Below, one piece after another: positions 46,429 through 58,649 of a DNA stretch of 64,000 bases. How positions within the stretch are numbered: position 1 is the first letter of the stretch; the number at the start of each line of letters is the position of its first letter. The stretch comes from Climacteris rufus. Lineage: Eukaryota; Chordata; Aves; Passeriformes; Climacteridae. The stretch covers positions 9,534 to 73,533 of the forward strand of contig VZRZ01003058.1 in assembly GCA_013398175.1 (NCBI GenBank), given 5' to 3'. The notes beneath the pieces are model-generated. The model saw only the letters and a list, made by a program, of their open reading frames with translations. It ran no database searches and was not told the DNA's origin. Position numbers and translations under genes: made by a program.

Positions 46429-49400
46429 CTTGCTTATACACATGACCACTGCTCTGCTAAAGGGAAGATATTGTGTCAACTGAAAAGAACTTTTTGAGAC
46501 TAAGTGTAAGGGTATGTGTTTGCTCCCTCCTTCTCTATTGCATCTTTTTAATGTAAAAAGGATAAGAAAAGAGGGAAGTCAAAAACAAAACAGAGACAGA
46601 AGCATGATCAACAAATTATTAGGGAGCCAATAAGGAGAACCAAAGCTACTTAGTCACTTATTCATGAGGACATGTAGAATGTGAGATCATTTATTTCTGT
46701 AAGAACATTTATTTCTGTAAGGATCTTGTCAAAATGATAGGACAAGAAGAAGAGGAAAATAATAAACAAAACATGGAGAGACACAGAGCTGAGAGACAAA
46801 CTAGAGGAGAAAATACCTAAAAATAAACCTGGTCAGGCACATTAATTGATGGGCTATCAAGAAAATGCAGGTAAGCCAGGAGCTTGCAGATGATTAAGAT
46901 GAAAACCTGAGGGTCCAGGTCACTGGAGCTATGCAAACTGATAGGGGAATGTGCAGGGGAAGGCCACCAAGTAGGAACAAAGAAAGAATAGACAGAAAGG
47001 TGTATGAAAGGGGTTGGTCACCTGCAAAATGGAGCTGGTCAGTAAGCCTGTCTGACTTAGCCCTGTTCATTGTCAAAGCAATTTGTCCTATTTTCTTACT
47101 AAACACTTTCTTAATTGTCTTTCTGTATAATCTCAGTCTCTATCCAGTACATTTTTGAAGACCTATCACTTAAATTTAAAAAAAAAATTCCAACAAAATA
47201 TACATACAATTTCAAGGTAAAAAGAGCTTCTCAAAACCTAGAATTTGGATCACAGAGGGTTATCCTTTTAAACAGAATGTATGCTAGATCAGGTATACAT
47301 CAATCAGTACTTGCCATTTATAATTAGCTGTTATATATAGCTTTTGTAAAATTAAATGCATCCCTGCTGTTACATGACTATTGCAGTGGAGGGAAAAACG
47401 CTCACTTGGCATCAATGAGGAAAATTCAACCCACAACTTATGAAGTACCCAGGGAGAGCTTTGCTGTTTCCTTATTATGTTCCATTTGAACTCTATAAAA
47501 CTCTAACAATGCAAAACATAAAATCCTGTATTATTTATGATTTCTGCTATTTCACCACTTACAGTCAAGAAATTTATAGATGAAACTCCATTTCCTAGAC
47601 TGTTCTTTGTCTAATATTGCTTATGAATTTTATATTCTTTTTCTGACTGAGTTTATTATTTCAGTATATAGGACAGCTAAACTCCCTGGAAACCACTGCC
47701 CACTTGACTAAGAATAGGTATGTGAAACTGCAGGTTTATTGATGTTGTATATGACCAACCGAAATATGAAATACTTCATCCACATCCCTAATAAACAAAG
47801 ACTGTCTTTCTTTCTTGGGTCTTAAACAATGGCACAGGAGTTTCATTAAAACTTTGTGGTTTTGTAGTGACAAAGTATCAAGAATAAAATAGAATGGCTG
47901 AACCTAAACTAATGCAGTTTTGCTGAAACCATAAGGATTGTTGGTTCGTAAACAACTCAAACCAATATATAAGACAAAGATCTCTGGAACTAATGGTTTC
48001 AGTAGTAAGGGAGCAGAACAGGAGTTCTAAAATTCTCATCAACAGTCCATTTTGTGCTGTATATTTGTTCTTTTCAACTGGCAATAGCATAGATCTCATT
48101 TCCCTTTTGTTTTGCAATTGACACCTCATGACAGGTGCAAAGAGAGCATAATCAGTCAAAATAAAATTGAAATTATTGTGGGAAAGTATTTCAATGGTTT
48201 TGTTTCTCTACTAAGATATACGCTTTTGTCTTTTACACAATATATTTATCTCAATTCCTGCTGTTTGTTTATGTTTTTTTTTTTTCTTTAGTTTGTATTT
48301 TATATCTTCCTTCCTCATGCAGCTAGAAAGAAAAACTAGACCGCTGCATGCAACCATAAACCTCAGGTTATATCTCAGGTGGTAAAATCTGGAGCATTTC
48401 CAAGTTTTGTGGTTCTGGTGCAGTGTGTCCTCCTACATGGTCTTGCATCAGTGCTGGACCAAAGCCTGCATGCACAGAAATTCACTTCACTACTGCAGAG
48501 GGGAGATACGAGCACAGGAATTTTGCTAGAGCCAGCAAATATTTCAGAGGTGAACCAAAGTCCTATGACTTTTTTGGAAGTAAGATGTTCATCTAAATCA
48601 GATCACTTTCAATGAACCTTCAGCAAAGGATGTGCAGATTAAGACCACAGTTACAGAATGTTTTTGTGCATGGAAAAGACCACACACAATTTTGCAAACT
48701 ATTACAGAGTGGAGAATATAGCCATACATCTCCCAAAGTAGAAGAATAATCAGACTTTACCCTCTGAGTATTTTCTGACTCTGATTTTCCTTTTTTTTTA
48801 ATTTTTTTTTTTTTTGCTAAAGAATGAATATGCAACATATTTTTGGTTGGTTTTTGCACCTTTTCAGTTATTTTGGTTCACAGGTTAGCAATAGCAAAGA
48901 AATGAGCCTTCGCACATGTAACTGCCAGCTAAATAATAAAACACTTAAGACCACAGAAAGCACTACTGCTTCAGGATGCAAAACACTGGCAACAGATTCA
49001 CCAGTCTGTGCTAAGAAAAAAATCACTTTTTTTTACCATACAATTGATCTTTTCTTCTGTTCATACGCATATTTATTTACTGTTATTAACCCCTCAAATT
49101 CACTGTACGTCAAGTGCACTCTTGGCAAAAGGAATCAAGAAAGATGACCCAGAAAAACCCCTGGAGTCCCTTCTCCCCTTCTCCCCCTCCCCCAAATACA
49201 GTTAAACTTTTGGCCCAAAGTATATTAAATTAAATTTTAGTACATGAAACATAACTTCCAAAATGTTTGTCTTCTATCGATAAAATGTTTTTGCCACAAA
49301 AATACATGGATGTGCTAACTTTGGAAAGAATTTCAAATGTCCACAGATTCAAGGATGATGCAATCCTTTCAAGATCTGAATGAGGATTCCGAAGAGTGCA

Positions 49401-49984
49401 TCTCTTTACACTGACAATAGAGGGAGCCCAGAGTATTTCCTAATTTGGATATTGCATCTGAATGCATTAATATAAATGTCTGACATAGATGTCTCCAGCT
49501 GGATACAAAATTACATAGAAAAGATAAGTCTAGTCTAACTTCAAAAAGTGGTATATTAAAAAAACACATTGTATTTCTTGGAAGTCATAAAACAAACTAA
49601 CTTTAAATGTCTGTAATTTAAATGTGCTGCTAAAAAGGTAGATTTTTCCATCGTTTCACTTGTCAAAACATTTTCATGGTCCTGTATAAATGATACTCAG
49701 AATGTATTTTAGAATTCCAGAATTAGCCTTAGAATTTTTTACTTTTTCTTAATGAGTCTTGAGAGTTCAACAATTCCAATATGAAATAGGATTATATAAC
49801 ATATAATTTTATTTTTAAAAAAGCTACTGTTATAAAACTATAAAACTTTTGCTTACAGTTCGCATTATTGCATTTTTGTTGCCATCTATATTTTAAGATT
49901 TTATATACTTCTTTATGTATGTGCAAGTATTTAAGTAATGGAAATTCACTTCTTACAATTAGAAAATTAAGTAAGGAACTGGAT
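46429..49984. other. AT-rich spacer; possible unrecognised repeat at 46820-47110
   Basis: No gene recognised. An 18-bp tandem duplication lies at 46688-46723. The block 46820-47110 has a raised G+C content and could be an old LTR remnant, but I cannot support a family. Poly(T) runs occur around 48270-48285 and 48793-48815. Confidence 0.4.
46688..46723. repeat. 18-bp tandem duplication (2 copies)
   Basis: CATTTATTTCTGTAAGAA at 46688-46705 is followed directly by CATTTATTTCTGTAAGGA at 46706-46723, with one mismatch. Confidence 0.9.
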
Positions 49985-50349
49985 GGTTATTAAAAAGATA
50001 ATGTGTTGCCCTGAGTTTTGCAGTTCTGATGTTTTCATTTTTCTGTAACTGTTTCTCATACATTCTCTGTAAACATATCCATGTTTTTGTAACAGTAGTT
50101 TATTATTTACATTCCTTTCTCCTGGGCAGTGAAGTTTGATGGATATTTCCTTTGACCAGTGTGATTGAGGGGCAGCGAGTTGTCCCTCCAATCCACTGTG
50201 GTTTCTAAGACACATATAAAATAAACTGGGGCCGGTTCGGCCCCAGCTGTTTCTTTGCTCTCTTTTAGCAGATGTCTGAGTCCTTCTTTTCGTGTCCTTA
50301 TTGCGACAGTAATGAAGACATTAAAATTTACAGAAAGATATTTTTTCAA
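49985..50349 (-). repeat. Unclassified ERV-like interspersed repeat, copy A
   Basis: On the minus strand this shares a long series of blocks with 57671-58030 on the plus strand: GTCAAAGGAAAT(A/G)TCCATCAAA, GAGAAAGGAATGT, TGTTACA(A)AA(A)CATGG, and TATGTTTACAGA. A TTTATTTTATATGTGTC TATA-like run lies at 50229-50213. The layout suggests part of an endogenous-retrovirus LTR or leader, but there are no protein motifs or defined ends. Copy A contains a GC-rich hairpin (50226-50246) absent from copy B. Confidence 0.55.
50226..50246. repeat. GC-rich perfect hairpin, 9-bp arms
   Basis: CTGGGGCCG (50226-50234), loop GTT, CGGCCCCAG (50238-50246). It is an exact and very stable stem within repeat copy A, in otherwise AT-rich surroundings. 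Confidence 0.92.
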
Positions 50350-50888
50350 ACAAAAAAAAATTCAATGTCCATATAAACTCTTTCATGCAACTGTCATAAA
50401 TAACAGATTAGTGAAATGCATTGCACAGAATTAATATCAGACCAAACTGCTGAGGGAAGGTGTATGTGTCACATCAGGCAATGCAAACAAGGAAAAATTC
50501 AAAGCACAAGGCAAACTGTATAAAATCACTGTAAAATGCAAACTCTGACCTTGGGGAATAGTGACTGAGCCACTCTACCTCATATAGTGAAGGAAAGAAT
50601 ATCCTACTTGAAGGTGAATAACTGCAAGGACATTAAACTGAACAGATCCATGAAAGGATGTTGGTAGAGTGATGAAAAGTTTCTTGACCTGGAAAATTGT
50701 TGCAATTCTATATAGCCTGCACTGAAAAACAAAACGAAACAAAACAAAACAAAACAAACAAAACAAAACCTATTTAAGTCTTGCATAAAATAATGACAGA
50801 GCAGTATATTAAAGATTCCTAATTTTTATAATCTGTTACAGCAAAAGTAATAATAATCTTTTGCACATTTTTTTTTTATTCCACATGT

Positions 50889-50933
50889 GCTATCAGAGAA
50901 TTTGCTATCAGAGATCTCGCTATCAGAGATCTC
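50889..50933. repeat. 15-bp tandem repeat, 3 copies
   Basis: GCTATCAGAGAATTT (50889-50903), then GCTATCAGAGATCTC twice (50904-50918 and 50919-50933). Copies 2 and 3 are identical, which implies a recent or homogenised duplication. Confidence 0.92.
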
Positions 50934-52873
50934 CTCAGTCCACCTACCTAGAGAGATGAGAAAAAGAGATATGTATGCCTATAAGGAGTGAACTGACAAT
51001 CTCCAACCTTGCTCATAACTTAGTCTACTTGCTAACATATTTTATTTTCTGTCCTTTTTCCTTTGCATTTAATACTCTTTCACTCCACCCTGAAGACAAA
51101 AACTCTGACACATCTAGAGGTCAGTAAATACTGAGACTTTTTGCTTGTTTGTAGCATTATCCATCACTAAATATAATTTAAAATTCATTTTGTAGTTTTC
51201 TTTACATCAGAAGAAAAAACCTGAATGATTTAGTTCTCTTTGTAGTTATTAAGAAGGAGTCAGGAGTAAGACCATGATAAGAACTATGACATTTTATCGC
51301 CAGACCTCAACTGACCTAAATAATCTGCACTTGACCTATAAATCACATCAGTATTTTCCAGATATAAGTGCCTTAAAGTGAGTGTAAAATACTGATTTTA
51401 TAATACATTTCATTGCATATTCCACAAAGAATAACAAGGTTTGCCAAAATTCAACATTTTAGAAGCCTTTTTTTCACAGTTTATTGCTCCTTTTCTCTCA
51501 AAGCCTCTTAATTTTGGGATTCAGCTGCTCAAAATAAAGGAACAGAAAGGCATTATGCACTAAATAAATATAAGTGTAAGAAGACATCACATCATTTATT
51601 TGTTTTACATTAGGTAATGTCTTAACAGAATGAAAACAGGATTCAAAACTGCACAACCAATAAATGTTTAATATACTGTTAACTTTTAACCGTAGTAAAA
51701 TGAAATGCAATATTATTTTATGATAAATTAAAGGCAAATTTGTGGTTTTGGTTTGAAGACAATGCATTTCTAAATAAGAGGTTATTATCTTAATGGTGAT
51801 TTTCACATCAGATGAAAAAAAAATCTTGGTGACTGTATTGATCATTCTGTAAACGTATACATATCTTACAGTAAATGTTATGAATCTGTGACACTCAAAA
51901 TATTTTATATAGACATCATGATCATTCACATGGGGGAATCATTAAGAAAAGAAATATAATCCTGAATTTGATTTCTTCAGATTTATAGATATCTGAGCTC
52001 AAATTTCATCTGCTAGAAATCAAAGTTATTTTAGTAACTTCTCAAGAAAAATGATAATGTATAAGCATAGATTAACTTTATGGCTTTCCAGTTCAAAATT
52101 GGTTCTGAAGGAATGATACAGAGACTGATTTCACCATAAAACATCTTCAATCTCAGTATAGAGCTAGACAAAAATATAGTCCATAAGCACTAAAAGGAAG
52201 TGTCAAAATCAGAGAAAAATTAGGATTTTTAAACTGGCTGTGTATGAAGGGACTTCCAGAAGAACTATTGGAACAGGGAGTCTTGTGATTTTTGACAGAA
52301 TCATCCTTCTCCTTTGAAAACAAAAAAAAAAATGAAGAAGCAAATTGGTTATTGAATAACATTAGAGATTGCAAAGTCCCTTTTACATATTTTTAAGCAT
52401 ATCCATTCATAAAATCTGGATTTAGTGAACAAACTATGCCACCTTTCTCTGTGAAAGAGTTCATGAGGTTATATAGGCCAATGTAAAATTAATGTGCTGA
52501 ATTTGAGTGATTGTGTAGTCTAGTGGGTAGCATACTAAATGAGGAAGCGTCTGCAGCAAGGAAGCAATGAAGGTTTTGAAAAAAGTACAGTTTATGGAGG
52601 TGAGAAAGAGGTTTTCTGGCTATTTGGTAAGGAGAAGGACAGGTATGTATTGCCCACAGAACATTATAAATTTTTGTATGTTAAAAATATATTACAGGCT
52701 AATGACATAGGCTAACAGGGGCCTCAAGGAGTTCAAAAAGGAGAAATCAGAGATCTGTATCTCCACTGAAAAAAGTTATGGACTGTGGAGAGACTTACAG
52801 AGTGTATATATATATTATTTATATATTATGCAATCCAGGAAAATTTAAATTGGGGTATTGGGTAGAAGAGCTT

Positions 52874-53008
52874 CTAATATTAATATATTTATAATATATA
52901 TAATAAATATAATTATAATATATAAAATATATTATAATTTCACATATTACATATTATATAATATACACTATAATATATTATAATTATAATAGATATAATA
53001 TAATATTA
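52874..53008. repeat. A/T-only low-complexity tract
   Basis: About 135 bp of nearly pure A and T, with many TAATAT and TATAAT motifs and only a few C and G bases. TA-dinucleotide runs also precede it at 52803-52828. Extensive self-complementarity is expected. Confidence 0.9.
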
Positions 53009-53875
53009 TGTCAATATGATCATAGATAAGGTTATAAAGATAAACAAAAGACTGTGCCCTGAGCCAAAACATTCGTATATAGTTTGCTTAGAAATGGATC
53101 TACTTTATGACTATTTCTGTAATTACATTCCATGAACTTAAGGATGGAAAATTAGTAACGTATTTGCCAACTGTTCCAAATGCCATGTATAATTGTAGAT
53201 TCCTGAGATTAATTCTATCTCTTTACAGAAAGAAAAAAGCACAATTAAAAAAGCAAATAGTGAGAAAAATACACTCAGCATTACTTTTCCCCAGTGATTT
53301 TCCTCTCTTGAAGAAAGTTGATAAAATTATCAGTTCATTATATTTCACCTGACAATTCAAACCTTGGTAGTGCTATGTCTGCTTGTAATCATGACAATCC
53401 AAATGAGTCTTACAGTGTTTGGGTAACACTCTGTCACAGAGTTTGTTTCAGTGTTGGTCAATGTGTTTAGTTGCTATAGATTCTTAGTATTGCTTCTACA
53501 ACAGGTTACATGCAAAATTGTAAATGACCCCATCTAAAAATTAAGTTTTTGATTTGTGATAATTGTTGTGAATGATTTATGGGCAAAATCAGATATGTAC
53601 TTGGTGTAAATCCACAGAGGTAAAATATGTGGCACAAATTTGGTGTGTCTTGATGTCTATAGCTGGGGCACACAGCAAGAAATACAAGATCATGTGGAAT
53701 ACTTTGATTTTATGTAAGTTCCAGACTCCAGTATACCAGATCTACTTCCTCTGCTCAAAAATATCCTAAGAAAGATAAAATGATTAGGATTCTTTTAATT
53801 GTTACTATAAACAGTGGAAGACATCAGTGTACTAGATACTATTCACTCCTGTATTCACATCTAAAATACACATAT

Positions 53876-55965
53876 AGAATCATAGAATCATAGTATGGTC
53901 TGGTTTGGAAGGGACCTTAAAGATCATCCATATCCAAACAACCTGCCAGGAATAGGAACACCTTTCACTAGTGTTGCCCCGCTGCTGTGGACGCGCTCTG
54001 CCGAGGGCTGGGGACAGGCCCGAGGGTGCATGGCGTCCCGCACTGGCTTTCCCTGGTGGTACGGGGGCTGGCTGCCAAGCTGCAGCGCTTCTCCCCCGAG
54101 CAGGGTTCCAGCCGTGCCTAGCTGGACAGTGCCGGCTTCTCTGCTGAGCAGGATTGCCCATAGCCCGGTGGTCTTCGGCGGGTCGGCGAGAACAAAGACC
54201 AAGGAGGGCCTTTGTCCAGTAATTTCAGCTCTTTATTAGGGTAGGGCAGCAGGAGAGGGTCCAGGGAAGGGTCCAGGAGCAGGAGCAGGAATGAGGGTCC
54301 AGGTGAGCTGAAGGGTCTGGAACAAAGAACCCAGCTCAGGGCTTAAGTGGAGTTTATATAGGGAAAGGGAGAGGGAATACAGCTAATAGGGGAACAGAAA
54401 TTACAATATAACCAATGGGTAACCGAGGAGACAAGAACTTTCTGGAACATAACCAAATACAGAACATTACATAACTGTGTAACCATAAACAGCAACCGAA
54501 AGGNCAGAGTAGCTGCCTCAGAGGGCAGTGTGCTGAGCTCCCTTCCACCACTGTTGAGGCTTACATGCTGTGGCTTTAGCCATGCACACTGCCACACACT
54601 AGACCAAATAGCTCAGCGATTCATCCAAACAGGCTTTAGACACTTTCAGGGATGGATCATCCACAGCTTCTCTGAGAAATGTGTTCCAGTGTCTCACCAT
54701 CCTCACAATAAAAATTTTTTCCGAATATTTAATCTAAACCTACTTCCTTTTAGTTTGAAGCCAATTCCCATCACTATATGCTTTTGAAAAAAGTCCTTCA
54801 GCTTTCCTCTAGGACCCCTTTAGGTGCTGGAAGGCTGCAATCAGGTCATTCTGGAGCCTTCTCCAGGCTGAAGAATTCCAAATGTCTCACACTTTCCTCA
54901 GAGGAGAGGTGCTCCATCCCTCTTGTCTTCTTGGTTTTCTTCCTCTGAACTCATTCCAACACGTTGATGTCCTTCCTGCACTGGGGACCCCAGAGCTGGA
55001 TGCAGCAGTGCAGGTGGGATCTCACCAGAGCTGAGCAGAGGGGCAGAATCCCCTCCCTGGCCCTGCTGCCCACACTGTTTTGGATGCAACCTGGGACGTG
55101 TTTGGCTTTCCGGGCTGCAAGTGCACATGGCTGGGTCATGTCCAGCCACTCATCAACCAGCAACCTCCAAGTTCTTCTCAATAGAACTGTTCTTCAGAGC
55201 TTATCTGTTCGTTCCCCAGCCCGTGTTGATATCAGGGATTGACCTGGCACAGGTGCAGCACCTCACACTTGGTTTTGTTACACTGCATGACATTCTTATG
55301 GGCCCACTTCTTGAGCTTGTCCAGGTTCCTCTGGATGGCATCCCATCCTTCAGGTGTGTCAACTGCACCACTCAGCTTGGTGTCATGCAAATTTGCTGAG
55401 GATTCCCTTGATCCCTTTGTATCTGTCATTAATGAAGATAATAAATAACATTGGTCCCAATACAGATCCCTGAGGGACACCACTTGTCAGTGGTCTCCAT
55501 CGGGACTCTGAGGCATTGACCACTACACTCTGGATGTCAGTGTCCACTCACTTTCTTATCAGTCTAACAGTATGCTCATCAATTCCATGTCTCCAATTTA
55601 GAGAGAAAGATGTTGTGGGAAACCATGTCAAAAGATTTACAGAATTCCAGATAAATGACATCTGTAGCCCTTCCCTTGCCAACTGCTGAGATCAATCTGA
55701 CATACAAGGCCACTGGGTTATTCAGGTGGGACTTTGCCTTGCTGAAGCCGAGTGCGCTGGCTGTCTTGAATCACCTCCATGTTCTCAATGTGCCTTAACA
55801 CAGCTACTAGGAGGATCTGTTCCATGATCTTCCCTGGCACAGGGGTGAGGATGACAGGTTGGTAGTTCCCAGGGTCCTCCTTTTTACCTTTTTAAAGATG
55901 AATATACTATTTCCCTTTTTCCAGTCACCTGGGACTTCACCTGACTGCTCTGATTTATCAGCATA
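53876..55965 (-). mobile_element. 5'-truncated CR1 LINE, about 1.45 kb, split by a nested LTR
   Basis: On the minus strand this is the 3' third of a CR1. The plus strand starts with AGAATCATAGAATCATAG (reverse of the octamer end) followed by GGAAGGGACCTTAAAGATC. The CR1 breaks at 53971 and resumes after 54602, with a 625-bp LTR in between. The remaining part covers the end of ORF2 and reaches back into the reverse transcriptase: the minus strand encodes SGVPQGSVLGP at about 55490-55455 and, near the left edge, VPGDWKKGN at about 55940, the segment before the core. Stops and frameshifts interrupt it. Its longest remaining frame (55483-55232, minus) lies just downstream of the VPQG box. Confidence 0.93.
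53966..54602 (-). mobile_element. Solo LTR nested in CR1, 625 bp, perfect 6-bp target duplication
   Basis: The LTR is 53972-54596. On the minus strand it starts TGTGGCAGTGTGCATGGC and ends GGGGCAACA, so the termini are canonical TG...CA. The flanks CACTAG (53966-53971 and 54597-54602) are an exact 6-bp duplication of CR1 sequence. A TATATAAAC box lies at 54361-54353 and AATAAA at 54237-54232, both on the minus strand. The 3' part (53972-54190) is very GC-rich. It is the same family as the LTR at 38830-39477. One unresolved base (N) is at 54504. The six-base duplication points to class II. It is younger than the CR1 it sits in. Confidence 0.93.
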
Positions 55966-57670
55966 TGTGCATGTATGAAAGTGCATGTAAACCAATATAT
56001 ATGTTTATTTTTTTGTACAATTTTTGTACAATTACACATAATATTGACAAGATGTTCTATGACCCTATAAATTGGTGCAATCTGTCTGTTCTAAGTTAAA
56101 CAATTAAATTAGAAAACTGTTAAATAATCAAATAATCTAATAATCAAATAATTGAGATATGACACAAGACAATAGTGTGACAAAATAAAAACATAAAGAC
56201 CAAGTTCTACATCATTTATTTTAACTGATGAAACATTAGATTTTCATTGTTTGGCATTTTCTTGTTAAAATATCATTGTATTTATGGTAAATATTTAAGT
56301 TATTACTTGTCTTGCTCCAGGCATCATTTCAAGCAAAAAGAAGTATCTTTTTTCTTTTCATGTGAACTCAACATATTGTACTCAGGCTTACTCAGGCTGT
56401 ACTCAGTAAGTGCTGAGTAGGATGCCAAGCAAACATGTTTTTTCTACTTATACCAGTTTCTGATTTCTGCGTAAATACTCCCAGTCCTTTTTTCCTTTTA
56501 CTTACAGCATATTCAACTGCCAAAAGCTGTGGTGAGTGAGCGAACTGCACTTTGTACTCCAGCTTTTTCTCCAATACATACATTATAGCAAATCTGCTCT
56601 CACTTTCAAAAGGACTAGATGCCTAAACCACCTGTGGTATAATTTTAAATAAAAAGTGGGATCTTCAGGCCATGGAGACAGGAATTTATCCCTAATGTCT
56701 AGTTATTAGCTTGATGAGATAGCTTCTGGTATGCCCAAAAGCATATGAATGTTTAATGCTGTTATGCATAAAAATATGACTAAGAGAATAGTGTATAAGC
56801 TTATAGATATAGCTTCATGAATATAGATATACTTAGAATGAATAATAAAATATATATGACTCCTAAATTTGTTTGCATAAATTATATAAATTGGGATGCA
56901 AGCCACATGGCACTGAGCATTAAAATCCTTAGAGTTAATTTTAAAAACTGAGATAGCCAACACATGATAGAAACTGGATAACTTTAATGTAACAAAAAAG
57001 TCCTGACAACAGATACAGATGAAGATAAGAGAATCCATTCTACACCAGATCAAGTTCCTTAGCATCTCGGTATTTTGTTGTACAGCAACAAGGGGGAAGA
57101 AAATTGCTTGATAAAATCAGTGCTACTGACTACAATTCTCCAGTTAAAACATGATTCCAGGTACAAAAGCCTGTAGACTAAATCACATTAAATATCAGTA
57201 AATCTATCAACCTCCATGATTTCATAAACTTTTAATTCAGTAAGGTATTGTTTTAAATGTTGTCTTCAGGGTGTGAAATTTTGTCTCCGTTGCAGTCCTC
57301 TACTGGACTTAAAACTGGTTCATGGCACTTTGGCATGGCCATAGATCAGATGGATACTTGACTATCTCCTCCTCAGCACGGTAAGCAGTCCTAAGGTACC
57401 TCTCCTTCCCTACATGCTCAAGCACACTTCTTTCCTCTCCCAAATAATAATAATAAAATATATCATATTACTGCTGTTATAAGTAGCATGAGAACAGTAG
57501 ACTTTATTAAATAATTATTTCAGAAATTAAGAAATATGGAGTACATTTATACTGCCACGTATAGTGTGATCAGAACCATTCCCTGGCACAGGAAAACAGT
57601 CCAGTCTTCCTGTGCTTCTCTGGCCAAAAGTACACCTTTCAATTTATCTTCCTACACGTACAAGGAAGCA
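55966..57670. other. AT-rich spacer, nothing recognised
   Basis: No gene or repeat family recognised. A 119-codon minus-strand frame at 56706-57065 has no domain and an AT-driven composition. Confidence 0.5.
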
Positions 57671-58030
57671 TGTGGTGTCGGGAACATAAGCCTGATAATG
57701 TTAATTTCTTCCCTGATACTGTAAAGAGAAAGGCAGGGAAACCATCATGTGATACAGCAACTCGCAAAAGGAAGAGCCAGAGACACCTGTGTCCAGGTTC
57801 AGAGGAAAGGAAGGAAGGGGCACAAGACCCACCTTCTTTATTTTTTATATCCATTTGGAAATCACTACTCATTGGAGGAAATCAGTTTTTCCTCCCTCAA
57901 TTACAGTGGTCAAAGGAAATGTCCATCAAAGTTCTGTGTTCATGAGAAAGGAATGTGAATGATAAGATACAGTTACAATAACATAGCTATGTTTACAGAA
58001 AATAACCGTGTGAAACTAGTTACCAGGGAA
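57671..58030 (+). repeat. Unclassified ERV-like interspersed repeat, copy B
   Basis: It begins near TGTGGTGTCGGGAACATAAG and contains CAGTGGTCAAAGGAAATGTCC, ATGAGAAAGGAATGTGAATG and ACATAGCTATGTTTACAG, which match copy A (49985-50349) in reverse orientation. A TTTATTTTTTATATCC TATA-like run lies at 57837-57852. The TG at 57671 could be an LTR 5' end, but no matching 3' end or target duplication was found. Confidence 0.5.
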
Positions 58031-58310
58031 CAATAATATTCAGCTGCAAAGAGCAAGGCAACAATCATGGAAGAGCTCTTGTACAAAATAAGAGTGACTA
58101 TGTGGATCATTGAGCATAGTCTCTGACATAGAGACACCAAATCTTCCCTTATTTCCATATATGTATTAACCTCAATATTAGAAGTAAAAATGTTTGTCCA
58201 TTATGCTTCCTTTATAAGACTCCAATCCAGACTTTCTGCTCAAATGGTTATGAATTTTTTTATATAAATATTAAAGTTAATTATTATTAATTAAAATTAA
58301 ATATTCTTAT
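58031..58310. other. AT-rich flank of the full-length CR1
   Basis: Unique-looking AT-rich sequence ending in TTAATTATTATTAATT-type DNA at 58275-58305. Base composition changes abruptly at about 58311, which I take as the CR1 5' junction. Confidence 0.5.
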
Positions 58311-58649
58311 CAGGTGGGTGGCTCGTTCTCATTAGCTACGCAGGCTCAGGGCAGGGCTCTTCTTCCCAGTGGGTGGCGGAGTTGAATAAAAGACGTCTTT
58401 AGGGAGCATGGTGACCTGGAGCATGGTGAACAGGAGTGGGCAAATGGGCGTGGCATGTTTCTGAGGGCATGGCATGGCAATTTGCATGACTGTTTGTGCA
58501 GGCAGGGCAAGAAGGCAGGGTTGCATGTTGCCTTTTGCGGGTGGGGCTTCTGAGTTTGTTGTCTGTTGTGGTCTTGTTGGTTGGTCGCTCTCTGTTTTGT
58601 TGTCTCATTTTTTTTTCTTTATTTTTTCTTTTTTTTTTTTTTGTTAGCA
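58311..58649 (+). promoter_or_regulatory. CR1 5' untranslated leader / probable internal promoter region
   Basis: GC-rich sequence directly before the ORF1 start codon, with CAGGTGGGTGGCTCG, GGAGCATGGTGA repeated at 58402 and 58417, and a long T-rich tract (58606-58643) ending just before GCAATGG at 58647. LINEs of this type carry an internal promoter in this region. The assignment rests on position and composition, not on a recognised promoter motif. Confidence 0.6.

Larger units (their letters stand above)
50350..53875. other. AT-rich spacer with simple and tandem repeats
   Basis: No gene recognised. It holds an (AAAAC)n tract at 50726-50769, three 15-bp tandem units at 50889-50933 and an almost pure A/T tract at 52874-53008. 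A 143-codon minus-strand frame at 51498-51929 has the composition of translated AT-rich DNA and no domain. Confidence 0.5.

Noticed and set aside
51498..51929. 143-codon minus-strand open frame, the longest single-frame host-like one outside repeats
   Set aside because: Composition (I, Y, F, K, N, L) is what AT-rich DNA gives, with no domain, splice or poly(A) context that I can support.
53895..54239. Overlapping GC-rich open frames on both strands (up to 114 codons)
   Set aside because: They span the CR1/LTR junction; high G+C lowers stop frequency, so open frames on both strands are expected.
54504..54504. The N inside the nested LTR as a second false-duplication site
   Set aside because: The sequences on its two sides are not similar to each other, so it is probably just an unresolved base.
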